DNA of 64,000 nt, from assembly GCF_030732845.1 (NCBI RefSeq), contig NZ_JASHKA010000004.1, positions 367,572 to 431,571 of the forward strand. Reading direction: 5' to 3'. Made by a program: the position numbers and the translations under genes. The notes below the pieces were generated by a model. That model saw nothing but the letters and a program-made list of their open reading frames with translations, was not told where the DNA came from and ran no database searches. This document shows positions 46,145 to 54,728 of the stretch, piece after piece; position 1 is the first letter of the stretch, and each line of letters starts with the position of its first letter. This DNA is from Roseibium sp. MMSF_3544. GTDB taxonomy: Bacteria; Pseudomonadota; Alphaproteobacteria; Rhizobiales; Stappiaceae.

Positions 46145-47782
46145 TCAGGGACGCCCCAGATCTTCCGCGCCACCGCCCCAGGCAGGACCGGCGGTCGGAT
46201 CGGCTTCACCTTCTTCCAGATCGCCGATCAGCGTTTCGGTGGTCAGGATCAGGGTCGCGACCGAGGTTGCGTTCACCAGTGCGCTTGCGGTCACCCGAAC
46301 CGGGTCAATGACGCCAGCTTCGAACATGTCCTGAAACTCACCGATCGCCGCATTGAACCCTTGTCCGGGGACAGCCGAGGTGACAGATGCAACGACGGAG
46401 TCGGGATCCGCGCCGGCATTGCTGGCAATTCTTGCAACGGGCCGTGTCAATACGGAGCGCACGAGATCCACACCGGCCCGCACGTCTGCTTCGTTTTCCG
46501 ACGCAAGATCTTTCAAGACCCAGTCGATTTGAGCCAGTGCCGTACCGCCGCCGGCAACGACGCCGTCTTCGGAGGCTGCCCTGACGGCTGACAAAGCGTC
46601 GTCGATCAACTGGATCTTCCGCTTCTGCTCGACCGGTGTGAACCCGCCGGCATAGATCACCGCTGTGCCACCCGTCAGCTTGGACAAACGTTCACGCAGC
46701 TTGTCCTGCTCGATGTTGGGTGGTGCGACGTCAATCTGCCGCTGAACCTGTGTCCGGCGCGCCGCGACGAGGTTCGGGTCACCCTCGCCCTGGATGATGC
46801 TCGTCAGCGATGCAGACACTTTCACTTTTTTGGCGCCGCCAAGTTGCTTGAGCGAAACGTCCTGGACCTTTTTTCCAAGTCCCTTGGAGATCACTTCACC
46901 ACCGGTGAGGATTGCCAGATCGTCCATCATCGCGGAGCGCCAGTGGCCGTATTCGGGCGGGTGGACGATCAGGTATTTCCCAGGTCCGCCGTCTTCCAGC
47001 AGGCTGATAACGACTTCAGGGGCGATTTCCTCCGCAATTATGAGCAGCGGGCGGCCTTCGGACCTTGCAATTTCCCGGGCCTCAAACAACACGTCTGGCG
47101 TTGGGATTTTGTGATCCGTCATCAATATCAATGGGTTATCAAGAACAGCTTCCATCTGCTCCTGATCGGTCACCATGTGATGCGAGATGTAGCCGCGGTC
47201 GAAAGAAATCCCCTCAATGATCTCCAGCGTTGTATCGATGGTCACACCGAAATCGGCGGAGATGATGCCGTTGTTTCCGACACGCTCAAACGCCTCGGCG
47301 ACAAGAGCGCCCAACTCGGGATCAGACGCGGAAACCCGCGCGACAGCCTTCAGATATTCCGGGTTTTCTTCACAGGACCTGGACGACTCGTCGAGCCCGT
47401 CGATGATTTTCGAGACCGCCAGTTCAATACCCTTGCAAAGATCGACAGGCTTCACACCGTTGGAGGTGATCTCAACGCCTTTCTGAATCAACGCGTTCGC
47501 CAGCACGATGGCTGTCGTTGTCCCGTCACCGGCAACCTCGTTTGTTTGCATGGACACTTCGCGAACGACTTGAGCACCCATGTTTTCGAACCTGTCTGTC
47601 AGTTCGATTTCAGACGCGATCGTCACGCCATCCCTGGACACAATCGGTGTTCCGACCGGGCGGTCAATCATGGCGTTGAGGCCCTTGGGTCCAAGGGTCG
47701 GCTCAACTGCGGCAGCCAGTTTCGCGACACCTTTTGCCAGGGCAGCGCGCGCACTTCCATTGTGGATGAGTAGCTTAGCCAT
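46145..47782 (-). CDS. monooxygenase-associated chaperonin GroEL
   Basis: A 545-residue chaperonin. It has the ATP site GDGTTTA, the N-terminal LGPKGLNAMIDRPVGTPIVSR and AVRAASEDGVVAGGGTAL. It differs from housekeeping GroEL in its C-terminus, which ends WGGGAEDLGRP instead of a GGM repeat tail, and no groES lies beside it. GGAG is seven bases from the second of two consecutive ATGs, so 47782 is chosen. In mycobacteria the equivalent MimG is needed to fold the hydroxylase, and position in the operon supports the same role. Confidence 0.95.
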   Translation of the reverse strand: MAKLLIHNGSARAALAKGVAKLAAAVEPTLGPKGLNAMIDRPVGTPIVSRDGVTIASEIELTDRFENMGAQVVREVSMQTNEVAGDGTTTAIVLANALIQKGVEITSNGVKPVDLCKGIELAVSKIIDGLDESSRSCEENPEYLKAVARVSASDPELGALVAEAFERVGNNGIISADFGVTIDTTLEIIEGISFDRGYISHHMVTDQEQMEAVLDNPLILMTDHKIPTPDVLFEAREIARSEGRPLLIIAEEIAPEVVISLLEDGGPGKYLIVHPPEYGHWRSAMMDDLAILTGGEVISKGLGKKVQDVSLKQLGGAKKVKVSASLTSIIQGEGDPNLVAARRTQVQRQIDVAPPNIEQDKLRERLSKLTGGTAVIYAGGFTPVEQKRKIQLIDDALSAVRAASEDGVVAGGGTALAQIDWVLKDLASENEADVRAGVDLVRSVLTRPVARIASNAGADPDSVVASVTSAVPGQGFNAAIGEFQDMFEAGVIDPVRVTASALVNATSVATLILTTETLIGDLEEGEADPTAGPAWGGGAEDLGRP

Positions 47783-47838
47783 CATCTGTCTCCTCGATTA
47801 ATTGACGCCGCAAACGGCGCATTCAGCCTTGCCTGGCT

Positions 47839-48636
47839 CTAGGCAGACTCGACATTTCTGGGGGGTACGCGTCCTTGGATGAAGTCCACCAAGGTGGGGC
47901 CGTCGGCGCCGATTTCGACTTCCTTGTAACGGCTCATGCTCAGGCCGCGGCAAAGCGCACCGTTGAACTCCATGTTGATCCGCACCGATCGCAACTCGCT
48001 GAGATGCTGACGCAGGTTGAAGGGTTCGATCCGCTTTCCGCTCCAGGTCACAAAGGCAAGATCATCCGGCCCAGACGCCAGCTCGCGCGAGATCAACAGC
48101 GACCGGTAACGCGGCTTTTGTTTGGTTTCTTCTTCGCCCTTGAATTCGATACGATCGAATTCACTCAGCTTCATTGTGACGATTGACTCAGCTGAATATC
48201 CCGCTTCCTGTAATGCGAGCAGAACGGTTTCCTGCCGGCGTATGAAAGCCTTCTCAAGAAACTTGAGCTTGACGTTTTCCAGTTCTTCCCCGTTGGAGTA
48301 CCTGGAAAAGACCTCATCAAAACTGCCACTGCCGTTGACACCCGCATTCACCTGCTCGTCGAAGCAGTGATCCATGAGCGTGACGGTGACTTCGCGCACC
48401 CAGCTCAGCTTTTCAACTTCTTGCCGGATGCCAAATGCCATCAGAAAAGCGAAATTTGGAGAGCACCAGTAGGTAGGAAGCCGAAAGTCGACTTCCACCA
48501 TTTCCGAAGCGAAGACCTCAACTCGTTCGACAAATCCCATGTCTGTAATGGGCTCGTCGAGTTCCGGATCGGAGACGTTTTCGAGCTGGTCCCAGACCGC
48601 CGTCGCCAATTCGGATTGTTGAATTTCGTTCAGCAT
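47839..48636 (-). CDS. MIP18/DUF59-family protein, metal-cluster assembly type
   Basis: A 265-residue protein. Its N-terminal domain (about residues 10-110) is the MIP18/PaaD-type fold (VSDPELDEPITDMGFVERV, PTYWCSPNFAFLMAFGI) used in iron-sulfur cluster maturation. The C-terminal half is not recognised. GGAG upstream of 48636 and a four-base gap after the amidohydrolase stop select this start. Homologues accompany propane monooxygenases; a role in loading iron into the hydroxylase is plausible but inferred. Confidence 0.85.
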   Translation of the reverse strand: MLNEIQQSELATAVWDQLENVSDPELDEPITDMGFVERVEVFASEMVEVDFRLPTYWCSPNFAFLMAFGIRQEVEKLSWVREVTVTLMDHCFDEQVNAGVNGSGSFDEVFSRYSNGEELENVKLKFLEKAFIRRQETVLLALQEAGYSAESIVTMKLSEFDRIEFKGEEETKQKPRYRSLLISRELASGPDDLAFVTWSGKRIEPFNLRQHLSELRSVRINMEFNGALCRGLSMSRYKEVEIGADGPTLVDFIQGRVPPRNVESA

Positions 48637-48640
48637 CGCC

Positions 48641-49666
48641 TCACTCCGCAGCAACTTGGATCGGCGAAGAACTCAATTGCTTGAGTTTGGCTTCCACGTC
48701 GATGCCGTAGAGTTTGGCGGCGTTGAGACCAAGGATCTTTTCCTTGACTTCGTCCGTGAGCTGGACGCCGCCTCGTTCCGCTGAAATGTCCTCGGGGATC
48801 TGATAGTTCCAGAACTGATCAACAATCCAGGCAGGTGTCCAGATCGCGTAATCCGAACCGAACAAAAGCTTGTCTTCGCCGACCCACCAGAGCAATTCCG
48901 CAATCACCTCACCGAAGTATCTGGGGCGCGAATGAATGAACGGGATAGCGACTGCAAGGCCTGCGTAAACATTCGTTTCCTGGGTCGCGATCCAGCAGAA
49001 ATCATCCAGTCGCGGGAGCCCGCAATGCTCGATAATCCAGTTCAGGTTCTGGAAGTCGGTGGCCGCGTGATCGACATCATGAACGTCGAAAGCATCTTTG
49101 TTTAGCGGGATGATTGTCGGACCCTTGTGAACATGAATGTTCCGGATCCCGAGCTTGTCGCAAAGCTCAAAGCACTTGTAGGCTGACGGGTCGTTCAACG
49201 CCCAGCCCTTGCTGTCGCCGTTCCATTCAGCGGTGTACATTTTCACACCCTGAATATCGAAGTTCTCCTTCATGTAGTGGATGTATTCCAGCGCCTTTTC
49301 GCCGTCGCGCGGGTCGAACGTGCCATTGACGATGAACCGCTCGGGGTGACGGGATGCCATCTCGGAGCTGCGCTCGATGCTGGAAAAGCCGTTCTTGTAA
49401 AAGTCATTCAGATAGGTCGACTGAATGATTGCCATGTCGTCCGGACCATCAATGAAGAGATCCCGGTAAACGTCATCAGCGGAGTATTTTTCAAACTTGC
49501 TCTTTTCCCAAAGCTCCTCGGCCGGGCTCAGGTTGGTGTGATAGGCGTAAAAGCAATCGATGAATTGCTTACCGTGGATATTGGCCTGGTTTTCCGGGCT
49601 CCCGTCCCAAAAGTGCGTATGGCCGTCGAGAACAAAAATCTCTTTGCCGTCTTTGGTCCTATACAT
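48641..49666 (-). CDS. amidohydrolase family protein of the propane monooxygenase cluster
   Basis: A 341-residue TIM-barrel protein of the amidohydrolase-2 group. The HTHFWD motif near the start (LDGHTHFWDGS) provides the first metal ligands, HVHKGPT and WIIEHCGLPRLDDF the later His residues, and FGSDYAIWTPAW the final Asp. GGAGGAGC favours the second of two consecutive ATGs (49666). Such genes regularly sit between prmD and groEL. The reaction is unknown; relatives include decarboxylases as well as hydrolases. Confidence 0.88.
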   Translation of the reverse strand: MYRTKDGKEIFVLDGHTHFWDGSPENQANIHGKQFIDCFYAYHTNLSPAEELWEKSKFEKYSADDVYRDLFIDGPDDMAIIQSTYLNDFYKNGFSSIERSSEMASRHPERFIVNGTFDPRDGEKALEYIHYMKENFDIQGVKMYTAEWNGDSKGWALNDPSAYKCFELCDKLGIRNIHVHKGPTIIPLNKDAFDVHDVDHAATDFQNLNWIIEHCGLPRLDDFCWIATQETNVYAGLAVAIPFIHSRPRYFGEVIAELLWWVGEDKLLFGSDYAIWTPAWIVDQFWNYQIPEDISAERGGVQLTDEVKEKILGLNAAKLYGIDVEAKLKQLSSSPIQVAAE

Positions 49667-49752
49667 CATGCTCCTCCGTCATTTTGCGTTGTTTCAAGAC
49701 ACGTTGGGGAGCCACGTGCGGCGGAGGCTCACCGCCGCACGCGGCAGTTGCC

Positions 49753-50124
49753 TCACTCGATGTATTCGAAGACCTCGTCCATGTTTCCGAACAACACCAC
49801 CGTGTTGTCGTCGACACGAACCATCCGGCCATAGTGGGTAGACGTGTTGACTTCAAAGATCTCGGCGGTCATCTCGCGGCCGAGGTATTCGCTGATTTCA
49901 TCCATCTTGAAGATCAGCTTGCCTTCGCCGTCGATCCGGATCGTCGCCGGGTTGTAGGTCACAGTGACTTTCGGGTCTTCGCCCATGAACTCGGCGATGG
50001 CGCGTGCTTCCACGCTATCGTTCATCGTGACGCCGCACTGATGCGAGATCGTCTGCTCGAACTTGATCTCGTCCATCGATTTGAAAATGTTCTGCTTGGA
50101 CGAGTCCCTTGCAATATTCGACAT
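49753..50124 (-). CDS. prmD: propane monooxygenase coupling protein
   Basis: A 123-residue effector of the MmoB/DmpM family with no cofactor. It binds the hydroxylase and couples electron flow to oxygen activation. The segments CGVTMNDSVEARAIAEFM and YNPATIRIDGEGKLIFKMDEI are typical. AAAGGAG precedes the ATG at 50124. It follows the small subunit by 17 bases. Confidence 0.92.
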   Translation of the reverse strand: MSNIARDSSKQNIFKSMDEIKFEQTISHQCGVTMNDSVEARAIAEFMGEDPKVTVTYNPATIRIDGEGKLIFKMDEISEYLGREMTAEIFEVNTSTHYGRMVRVDDNTVVLFGNMDEVFEYIE

Positions 50125-50141
50125 AATGAAAACTCCTTTGA

Positions 50142-51206
50142 TTATCGGCTGAGGCCGAGTTCGCCGAGGATCTGATCGACGCGCTCATGCGAAACGGCTC
50201 TTACGTCTTCAAACGCGACCGGTTTTGAATGGGGTTGCGACCAGATCGGCTGCAGGTTCTGAACGGCCTTGTCGGCAAGGGCGCCATGCTTGGCGACCCA
50301 AGACTGGAACAGTTTCCTGTTGTGAGCCGCGTGCTTCTCGTCGTTGGCGAGCAGGAACATCAGGTCGATCGCGTTGGCGAGATTGCGCTCGTAGTCTGCT
50401 TCAGCGGCCGAAATGACCGGAGGTGTGATGAAGTCGTTGTTGGCGGCCGCTACCTGCATGAAGAAGCCTGACCGGATGAGTTCGCCGACAAGAGGTTCAA
50501 AGACGATGTTGATCGCGAAGTACTGCTCCAGGTAGTCCTCGCTTCCCATGATTGCTTCGACCGCCTCACGGGTCGGCTGCCAGATCGGGTCCTCAAGCCA
50601 GTTCTTTTTGCCCAGGTTGTCGTCCCAACCCTCGATATCCATGCCGATCTCGGCGAGATACAAGGTGATGTCCTGCGCAAGGCGGAGCTTGTAGCTGGAG
50701 TTGGTCAGCGTCGCATTGTTGATCATTTGCGTGTAGCCGTAGCGCTGCGCCTGCATCAGCGACGTGCCGAGGCCGAATTCAGCGTGCTTCCAGGCACCAA
50801 GATGTGCCTGCAGAACACGGCACCACGTCTGATCAAAAGCCGCAGGAGCGCCCGCTTTGCGAGCGTTCGAAATGACGTTTTGAACCATTGTCACGATCTT
50901 GGACTGTCGCTGGTAATGGGTCCTTTCCCATTCCTGGTCAGGAGCCCTGAACGCGTGCCAGTTCGAGCTGAGTGCTGCAGTGTTGTCCTTCTGGTAGGCA
51001 CCGCCGCCCTTGCCACCCTCGAACTCGATGATCCAGTCCTGGATCAGGTAGCGTTCCGGATCGGGCTGCACATCGACAGTGACGTCTTCATAGTGCGTTG
51101 CCCGTTTCCCGCGCGGCTCGAAATAGTTGTATTTCCTGCTGTTCGAACCGACGAATGTCGCCGCGCCGGCAGCACCGGATCCGACTGAACTTGATGTTGC
51201 AACCAT
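50142..51206 (-). CDS. prmC: propane monooxygenase hydroxylase small (beta) subunit
   Basis: A 354-residue ferritin-like helical protein without the iron ligands, the beta subunit of the hydroxylase heterodimer. Typical stretches are YNYFEPRGKRATHYEDVTVDV near residue 28, AFRAPDQEWERTHYQRQ, and FEPLVGELIRSGFFMQVA. GGGAGGAA precedes the ATG. The order large, reductase, small, coupling is that of group-5 soluble di-iron monooxygenases. Confidence 0.93.
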   Translation of the reverse strand: MVATSSSVGSGAAGAATFVGSNSRKYNYFEPRGKRATHYEDVTVDVQPDPERYLIQDWIIEFEGGKGGGAYQKDNTAALSSNWHAFRAPDQEWERTHYQRQSKIVTMVQNVISNARKAGAPAAFDQTWCRVLQAHLGAWKHAEFGLGTSLMQAQRYGYTQMINNATLTNSSYKLRLAQDITLYLAEIGMDIEGWDDNLGKKNWLEDPIWQPTREAVEAIMGSEDYLEQYFAINIVFEPLVGELIRSGFFMQVAAANNDFITPPVISAAEADYERNLANAIDLMFLLANDEKHAAHNRKLFQSWVAKHGALADKAVQNLQPIWSQPHSKPVAFEDVRAVSHERVDQILGELGLSR

Positions 51207-51257
51207 CGAAATATTCCTCCCTGGATGGGTCCTTCAACTAGCGATCAGCCCGGAAGA

Positions 51258-52316
51258 TCAGTGGGCCGATGAACCGGAAGTTGGAGTGAACTTGTCGAAG
51301 AAAACGCGCTCGGTATCGAAGTCGTGCATGAAGAGCACAGGGGTCAGCGCGTCGATCATCGGCGGCGGGCCACAGGCATAAACGTCGCCGTCGCCATCAA
51401 TTCCCAGCTCCTTCAGATGACGGTCGACGCACTCATGAACGAAGCCACGCTCGCCGGACCAGGTGCCGTCGTCTTCGGCATGGCTGAGAACGGGAATGAA
51501 ATTGACGTCGGGATTTGCGTCCGTGATTTGCGCAATTTCTTCCAGCTTGAAGAGGTCGTTCCTGGTGCGCGCGCCATAGAAGAAATAGACCGGACGGTCT
51601 TCGCCGCTGGCCAGATGATCGTTAAGGATCGACCAGACCGGCGACATTCCGGACCCTGCCCCGACCAGGACTAGCGGTCCGTCTCGTCCTTCTCGGCGGA
51701 AGCACATTCCGTAGGGTCCTGTGATCTCGACCCTTGCTCCGGCTTTGATCCCGCCTTCGTCGAGTTCGCTTGAGAATTTTCCGTTCGGATACTTTTTGAT
51801 GATGAACGAGAGGTTTTCGGTTTCGCTCGGCGGATTTGCCATGGAGAACGAGCGTGTAATCGTCTCCCCCGCTTCCGTGGTGACCGTGATGTCGACATAC
51901 TGCCCGGCCCAGAACTTGAGCGGCGCATGCAGTTTGATCTGGACGCCGCGGATATCATGCGTCAGTTTTTGGAAATCGACGATCTCGCCCGAATACTCTT
52001 TGACGGGTATCGACTTGGAGAGAACCTCTTCGTCGTAATTCAGCAATTCAATTTCAATATCGCTGTAGGCCAACGTGCGGCACATCAAAACGTGGCCGCT
52101 GTCGCGCTCCATGTCGTTCAACGCAAAGGTCGAATACTTGAGCATCTCGCTTTCGCCGTCGAGCTGCACACATTTGCATGCCGAACACTGGCCTTCCTTG
52201 CAGCCATGCGGCAGCGCTATTCCCTGACGAAACGCGGCGTCGAGAATGGTTTCATTCTCTTCGACTTCGAATTCCACACCTACGGGTTCCAGTCGGACAT
52301 TGTAGGTTTCTGACAT
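51258..52316 (-). CDS. prmB: propane monooxygenase reductase
   Basis: A 352-residue NADH-linked electron supply protein. A plant-type [2Fe-2S] domain has Cys39, Cys44, Cys47 and Cys79 (C-x4-C-x2-C-x31-C). The FAD domain shows RSFS at 155-158, and the NAD domain VGAGSGMSP at 218-226. GGAG nine bases before 52316 selects MSETYNV; an ATG 15 bases earlier is less likely. It lies between the hydroxylase subunits. Confidence 0.95.
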   Translation of the reverse strand: MSETYNVRLEPVGVEFEVEENETILDAAFRQGIALPHGCKEGQCSACKCVQLDGESEMLKYSTFALNDMERDSGHVLMCRTLAYSDIEIELLNYDEEVLSKSIPVKEYSGEIVDFQKLTHDIRGVQIKLHAPLKFWAGQYVDITVTTEAGETITRSFSMANPPSETENLSFIIKKYPNGKFSSELDEGGIKAGARVEITGPYGMCFRREGRDGPLVLVGAGSGMSPVWSILNDHLASGEDRPVYFFYGARTRNDLFKLEEIAQITDANPDVNFIPVLSHAEDDGTWSGERGFVHECVDRHLKELGIDGDGDVYACGPPPMIDALTPVLFMHDFDTERVFFDKFTPTSGSSAH

Positions 52317-52400
52317 CAGCTCAATCTCCATATTCCAAAGTGCCGTGACGTGTTCAACGGCGCAGGAGAGCGGAGGCCATTGCTGGCCTCCGCACGTGTC

Positions 52401-54065
52401 TTAGTTGCAGGGATTGATGGTGAAGCCCTTGCGGTACTCAGCGACGTGAGCATCACGCTCGGCGTCGGACATTGCCCGCAATGCGTTGAGCGGCGAAGCC
52501 AGCTGATGGCCACGGACGTGCTCAAGCTTCCACTGTTCCTTGTCGTCGAAACGCAGGTGCGGCTGCGGCACCAGGGTTTCGCCGTCGTCGCGAACGAAGT
52601 TGAGATCCTTGATGGCATCGGCAAGGTCCCAGCCGTCGTAAACGGTTTCCCATTCACGCTTGCCGGAGAATTTGCCCATCGCAGGTGTCGGACGACCCTG
52701 ATACTCGTCAGAGAAAGCTTCGACAGCAGTCCAACGGTCCAGTTCGTGAGCGAATGTGTGCCATTTGCCGTCGATCTGATCGATCACCATGTCTTCGCGA
52801 ATGAGGCACGGAACCAGGCAGGACCAGCAACGATGCGGATAAACATATCCGGTCTCTTCGTTGAAGGTGATGACCTTTTCACCCGGCTTGCTGAGCTTGT
52901 CGTACCACTTCCAGAAATCACCGAACTCGGCATACCAACCCGGATACTTGTGCTCGAACCACTCGAAGTCTTTTTCCGTCTGGGCTTCGATCCGCCAGAA
53001 ATTCACCGGCCAGCCGACAGCGAAGAACTGTGCAACCTTGTGGACGTATTTCTTGTCGGTGATGCGCTTCCAGGCTTCCTGGACATCGTCGTGATGGATC
53101 TTCACACCGTACTTCTCAAGCGGGAGCATGTAGGTCCGGTAGTAGTCCTCGAAGATCCAGCGGTGCCACATTTCCGCGTAGGACTCTTTTTCCTTGTCGC
53201 GGTTGGTGGTGCCGTATTCGATGAACGTTCCGATGGCCGCATCGACAATGGCGTGGTTCTGCCAGAAGGCATACCGCAGGTCGCGCTCCAGAAGCAGGTG
53301 GTTCTCCGGCTCCTTCAGTGCTGCCATCAGCAGCGAGTGACCGTTACCGATGTGGCGGCTTTCGTCCGACTGAACGGACAGGAAGACAGTCGGCAACGCG
53401 TAGTCGCCATTTCTGGCAGCTTCGGACGGCATCGCGACAAACAGCGTGTTGGTGAACGCGGTCTCAGCAACAACCGTCAGGTACATGCAGGCGGCGGTCA
53501 TTGTGTCGCCGGTGATGAAACCTTCACCGAACTGGCGGCCGATCGTCGTGGCGTAACACTTGCCGAATGCTTCTTCAGTGATATCGAACCCTGCCGGATC
53601 GATATAGTTTTCCATGTACCACTTTTTCAGGTTCATCTGGATTGTGGAGTGACGGAACTCATCGACCATCTGCATGGTGAAGCCGGTGCGAAGATCTTCG
53701 CCGGGAGCCAGGCGTGCGACCATGGCCATAGACCGTGCAGCCGAAATTTCCGGGAAAGGAATGATCGCAAGGAAGAGCTTCATCCACTCGATCCAGCGCG
53801 GCTCCACATTGCGGAACATGTCACCGCGCAGGGCAGCATCCAGAGCGCCGTAGACCCGGTTGTCCTTTTCTTCCTCCATCGGGAAGTAGGACCGAAGCAC
53901 CTGCTTCATCGGATCGCGCGGAGCCTTGGTGATCTTGTAGTCCGTCGGGAATGTTGCGGCTTCCTGCACATAGGTAGGATTCCAGCCGAGGTCAGAAATT
54001 TTCTTGGTGGCCTCGCCCACTGAGATTCCCCGCTGAGAGGTAATCTTGTTCAACGTAATTGCCAT
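52401..54065 (-). CDS. prmA: propane monooxygenase hydroxylase large (alpha) subunit
   Basis: A 554-residue catalytic subunit with a carboxylate-bridged di-iron centre that inserts oxygen into C-H bonds. The ligands are Glu106, Glu136, His139, Glu201, Glu235 and His238; the pairs lie in DEFRH and DESRH. Their spacing (30, 3, 62, 34, 3) is identical to MmoX of methane monooxygenase (114/144/147/209/243/246). AGGAGG precedes the ATG. Relatives (MimA, PrmA) oxidise propane, acetone or phenol. The substrate here is not proven, but a short alkane, ketone or phenol is likely. Confidence 0.95.
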   Translation of the reverse strand: MAITLNKITSQRGISVGEATKKISDLGWNPTYVQEAATFPTDYKITKAPRDPMKQVLRSYFPMEEEKDNRVYGALDAALRGDMFRNVEPRWIEWMKLFLAIIPFPEISAARSMAMVARLAPGEDLRTGFTMQMVDEFRHSTIQMNLKKWYMENYIDPAGFDITEEAFGKCYATTIGRQFGEGFITGDTMTAACMYLTVVAETAFTNTLFVAMPSEAARNGDYALPTVFLSVQSDESRHIGNGHSLLMAALKEPENHLLLERDLRYAFWQNHAIVDAAIGTFIEYGTTNRDKEKESYAEMWHRWIFEDYYRTYMLPLEKYGVKIHHDDVQEAWKRITDKKYVHKVAQFFAVGWPVNFWRIEAQTEKDFEWFEHKYPGWYAEFGDFWKWYDKLSKPGEKVITFNEETGYVYPHRCWSCLVPCLIREDMVIDQIDGKWHTFAHELDRWTAVEAFSDEYQGRPTPAMGKFSGKREWETVYDGWDLADAIKDLNFVRDDGETLVPQPHLRFDDKEQWKLEHVRGHQLASPLNALRAMSDAERDAHVAEYRKGFTINPCN

Positions 54066-54348
54066 TCCTGGAGCCTCCTAAGCTCTGACCGGTAAACCGG
54101 TCCGTGGATGGCAGCAGACAGCTGCCTGACTATCCGATCCGAAACATGCGGAGGCTTGAGGTAACGCGCTCCTCCCGCACGGGATCGGACTGATGACGGC
54201 AAAGGTTGAGTAGATTCACGCAGAACTGCGCGTCCCCGTGGATTAGCGCCAAGAATGCCGGCTGCCGGCTTTTCGGCGCTGAACCTCCCTATTCCTTCGT
54301 TCTTTGTGCCCCCCGGTGAACAGGAGGGCCGTTTTGTGCAGAAGGAAT

Positions 54349-54364
54349 TGCAAGGATGAGACCA
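54349..54364 (-). promoter_or_regulatory. sigma-54-like promoter for prmA
   Basis: On the minus strand TGGTCTCATCCTTGCA gives GG and GC exactly 10 bases apart and a full TTGCA -12 box; the -24 box matches TGG but not CAC. It is 284 bases upstream of prmA, and a sigma-54 activator gene belongs to the same locus. Confidence 0.5.
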
Positions 54365-54508
54365 GTTTTGGAAACGGAGACTATTTCTACGAAAATTTCC
54401 GTACGTATTTTCGCTTAAGTCTCTGTTTTATTTCGAAATATTATTTTTGAAAAAATCCTGCCGCCGCAAATAATCAGTCCTGAAAGCTCCAGACGGCAAA
54501 ATCGAACA

Positions 54509-54580
54509 CTGTAAAAATGTTCAGAAACTTTACAGGCCTTTACATAAATTTCCGAACAAACCGATGCACATCTTTTACAG
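54509..54580. promoter_or_regulatory. candidate upstream activating sites (TTTACAG repeats)
   Basis: CTGTAAA at 54509-54515 faces TTTACAG at 54529-54535 (13-base spacer), and TTTACAG recurs at 54574-54580. A GAACA-N9-TGTTC repeat overlaps at 54504-54522. They lie about 150-230 bases upstream of the prmA promoter, a usual enhancer distance. Confidence 0.45.
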
Positions 54581-54676
54581 TCTCCAAAAAAATCTATTTG
54601 ATTTCTGATTTTGATTGTCTTCTGAGCAGAACAACGTAGAAATAACTAAGACAAAGCACCGACACCGTAAGTAGGC

Positions 54677-54692
54677 CGGAGTGTTACTTGCC
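54677..54692 (+). promoter_or_regulatory. sigma-54-like promoter for the gene at 54729
   Basis: CGGAGTGTTACTTGCC has the invariant GG and GC 10 bases apart with TTGC at -12; the -24 box is otherwise weak. It ends 36 bases before the ATG at 54729. Confidence 0.4.
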
Positions 54693-54728
54693 TGGTTTGA
54701 AATTTCATAGGCGCCACGTCTGAACACC

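Larger units (their letters stand above)
54066..54728. promoter_or_regulatory. divergent control region of the prm operon
   Basis: 663 bases without a gene. It contains sigma-54-like promoters in both directions (54349-54364 and 54677-54692) and TTTACAG/CTGTAAA repeats between them. The prmA leader would be about 270 bases long. AT content rises between about 54360 and 54720. Confidence 0.6.

Noticed and set aside
52350..54023. 557-codon open frame opposite prmA
   Set aside because: Fully antisense to the hydroxylase gene, whose iron ligands and ribosome site are clear; the antisense product has no family features.
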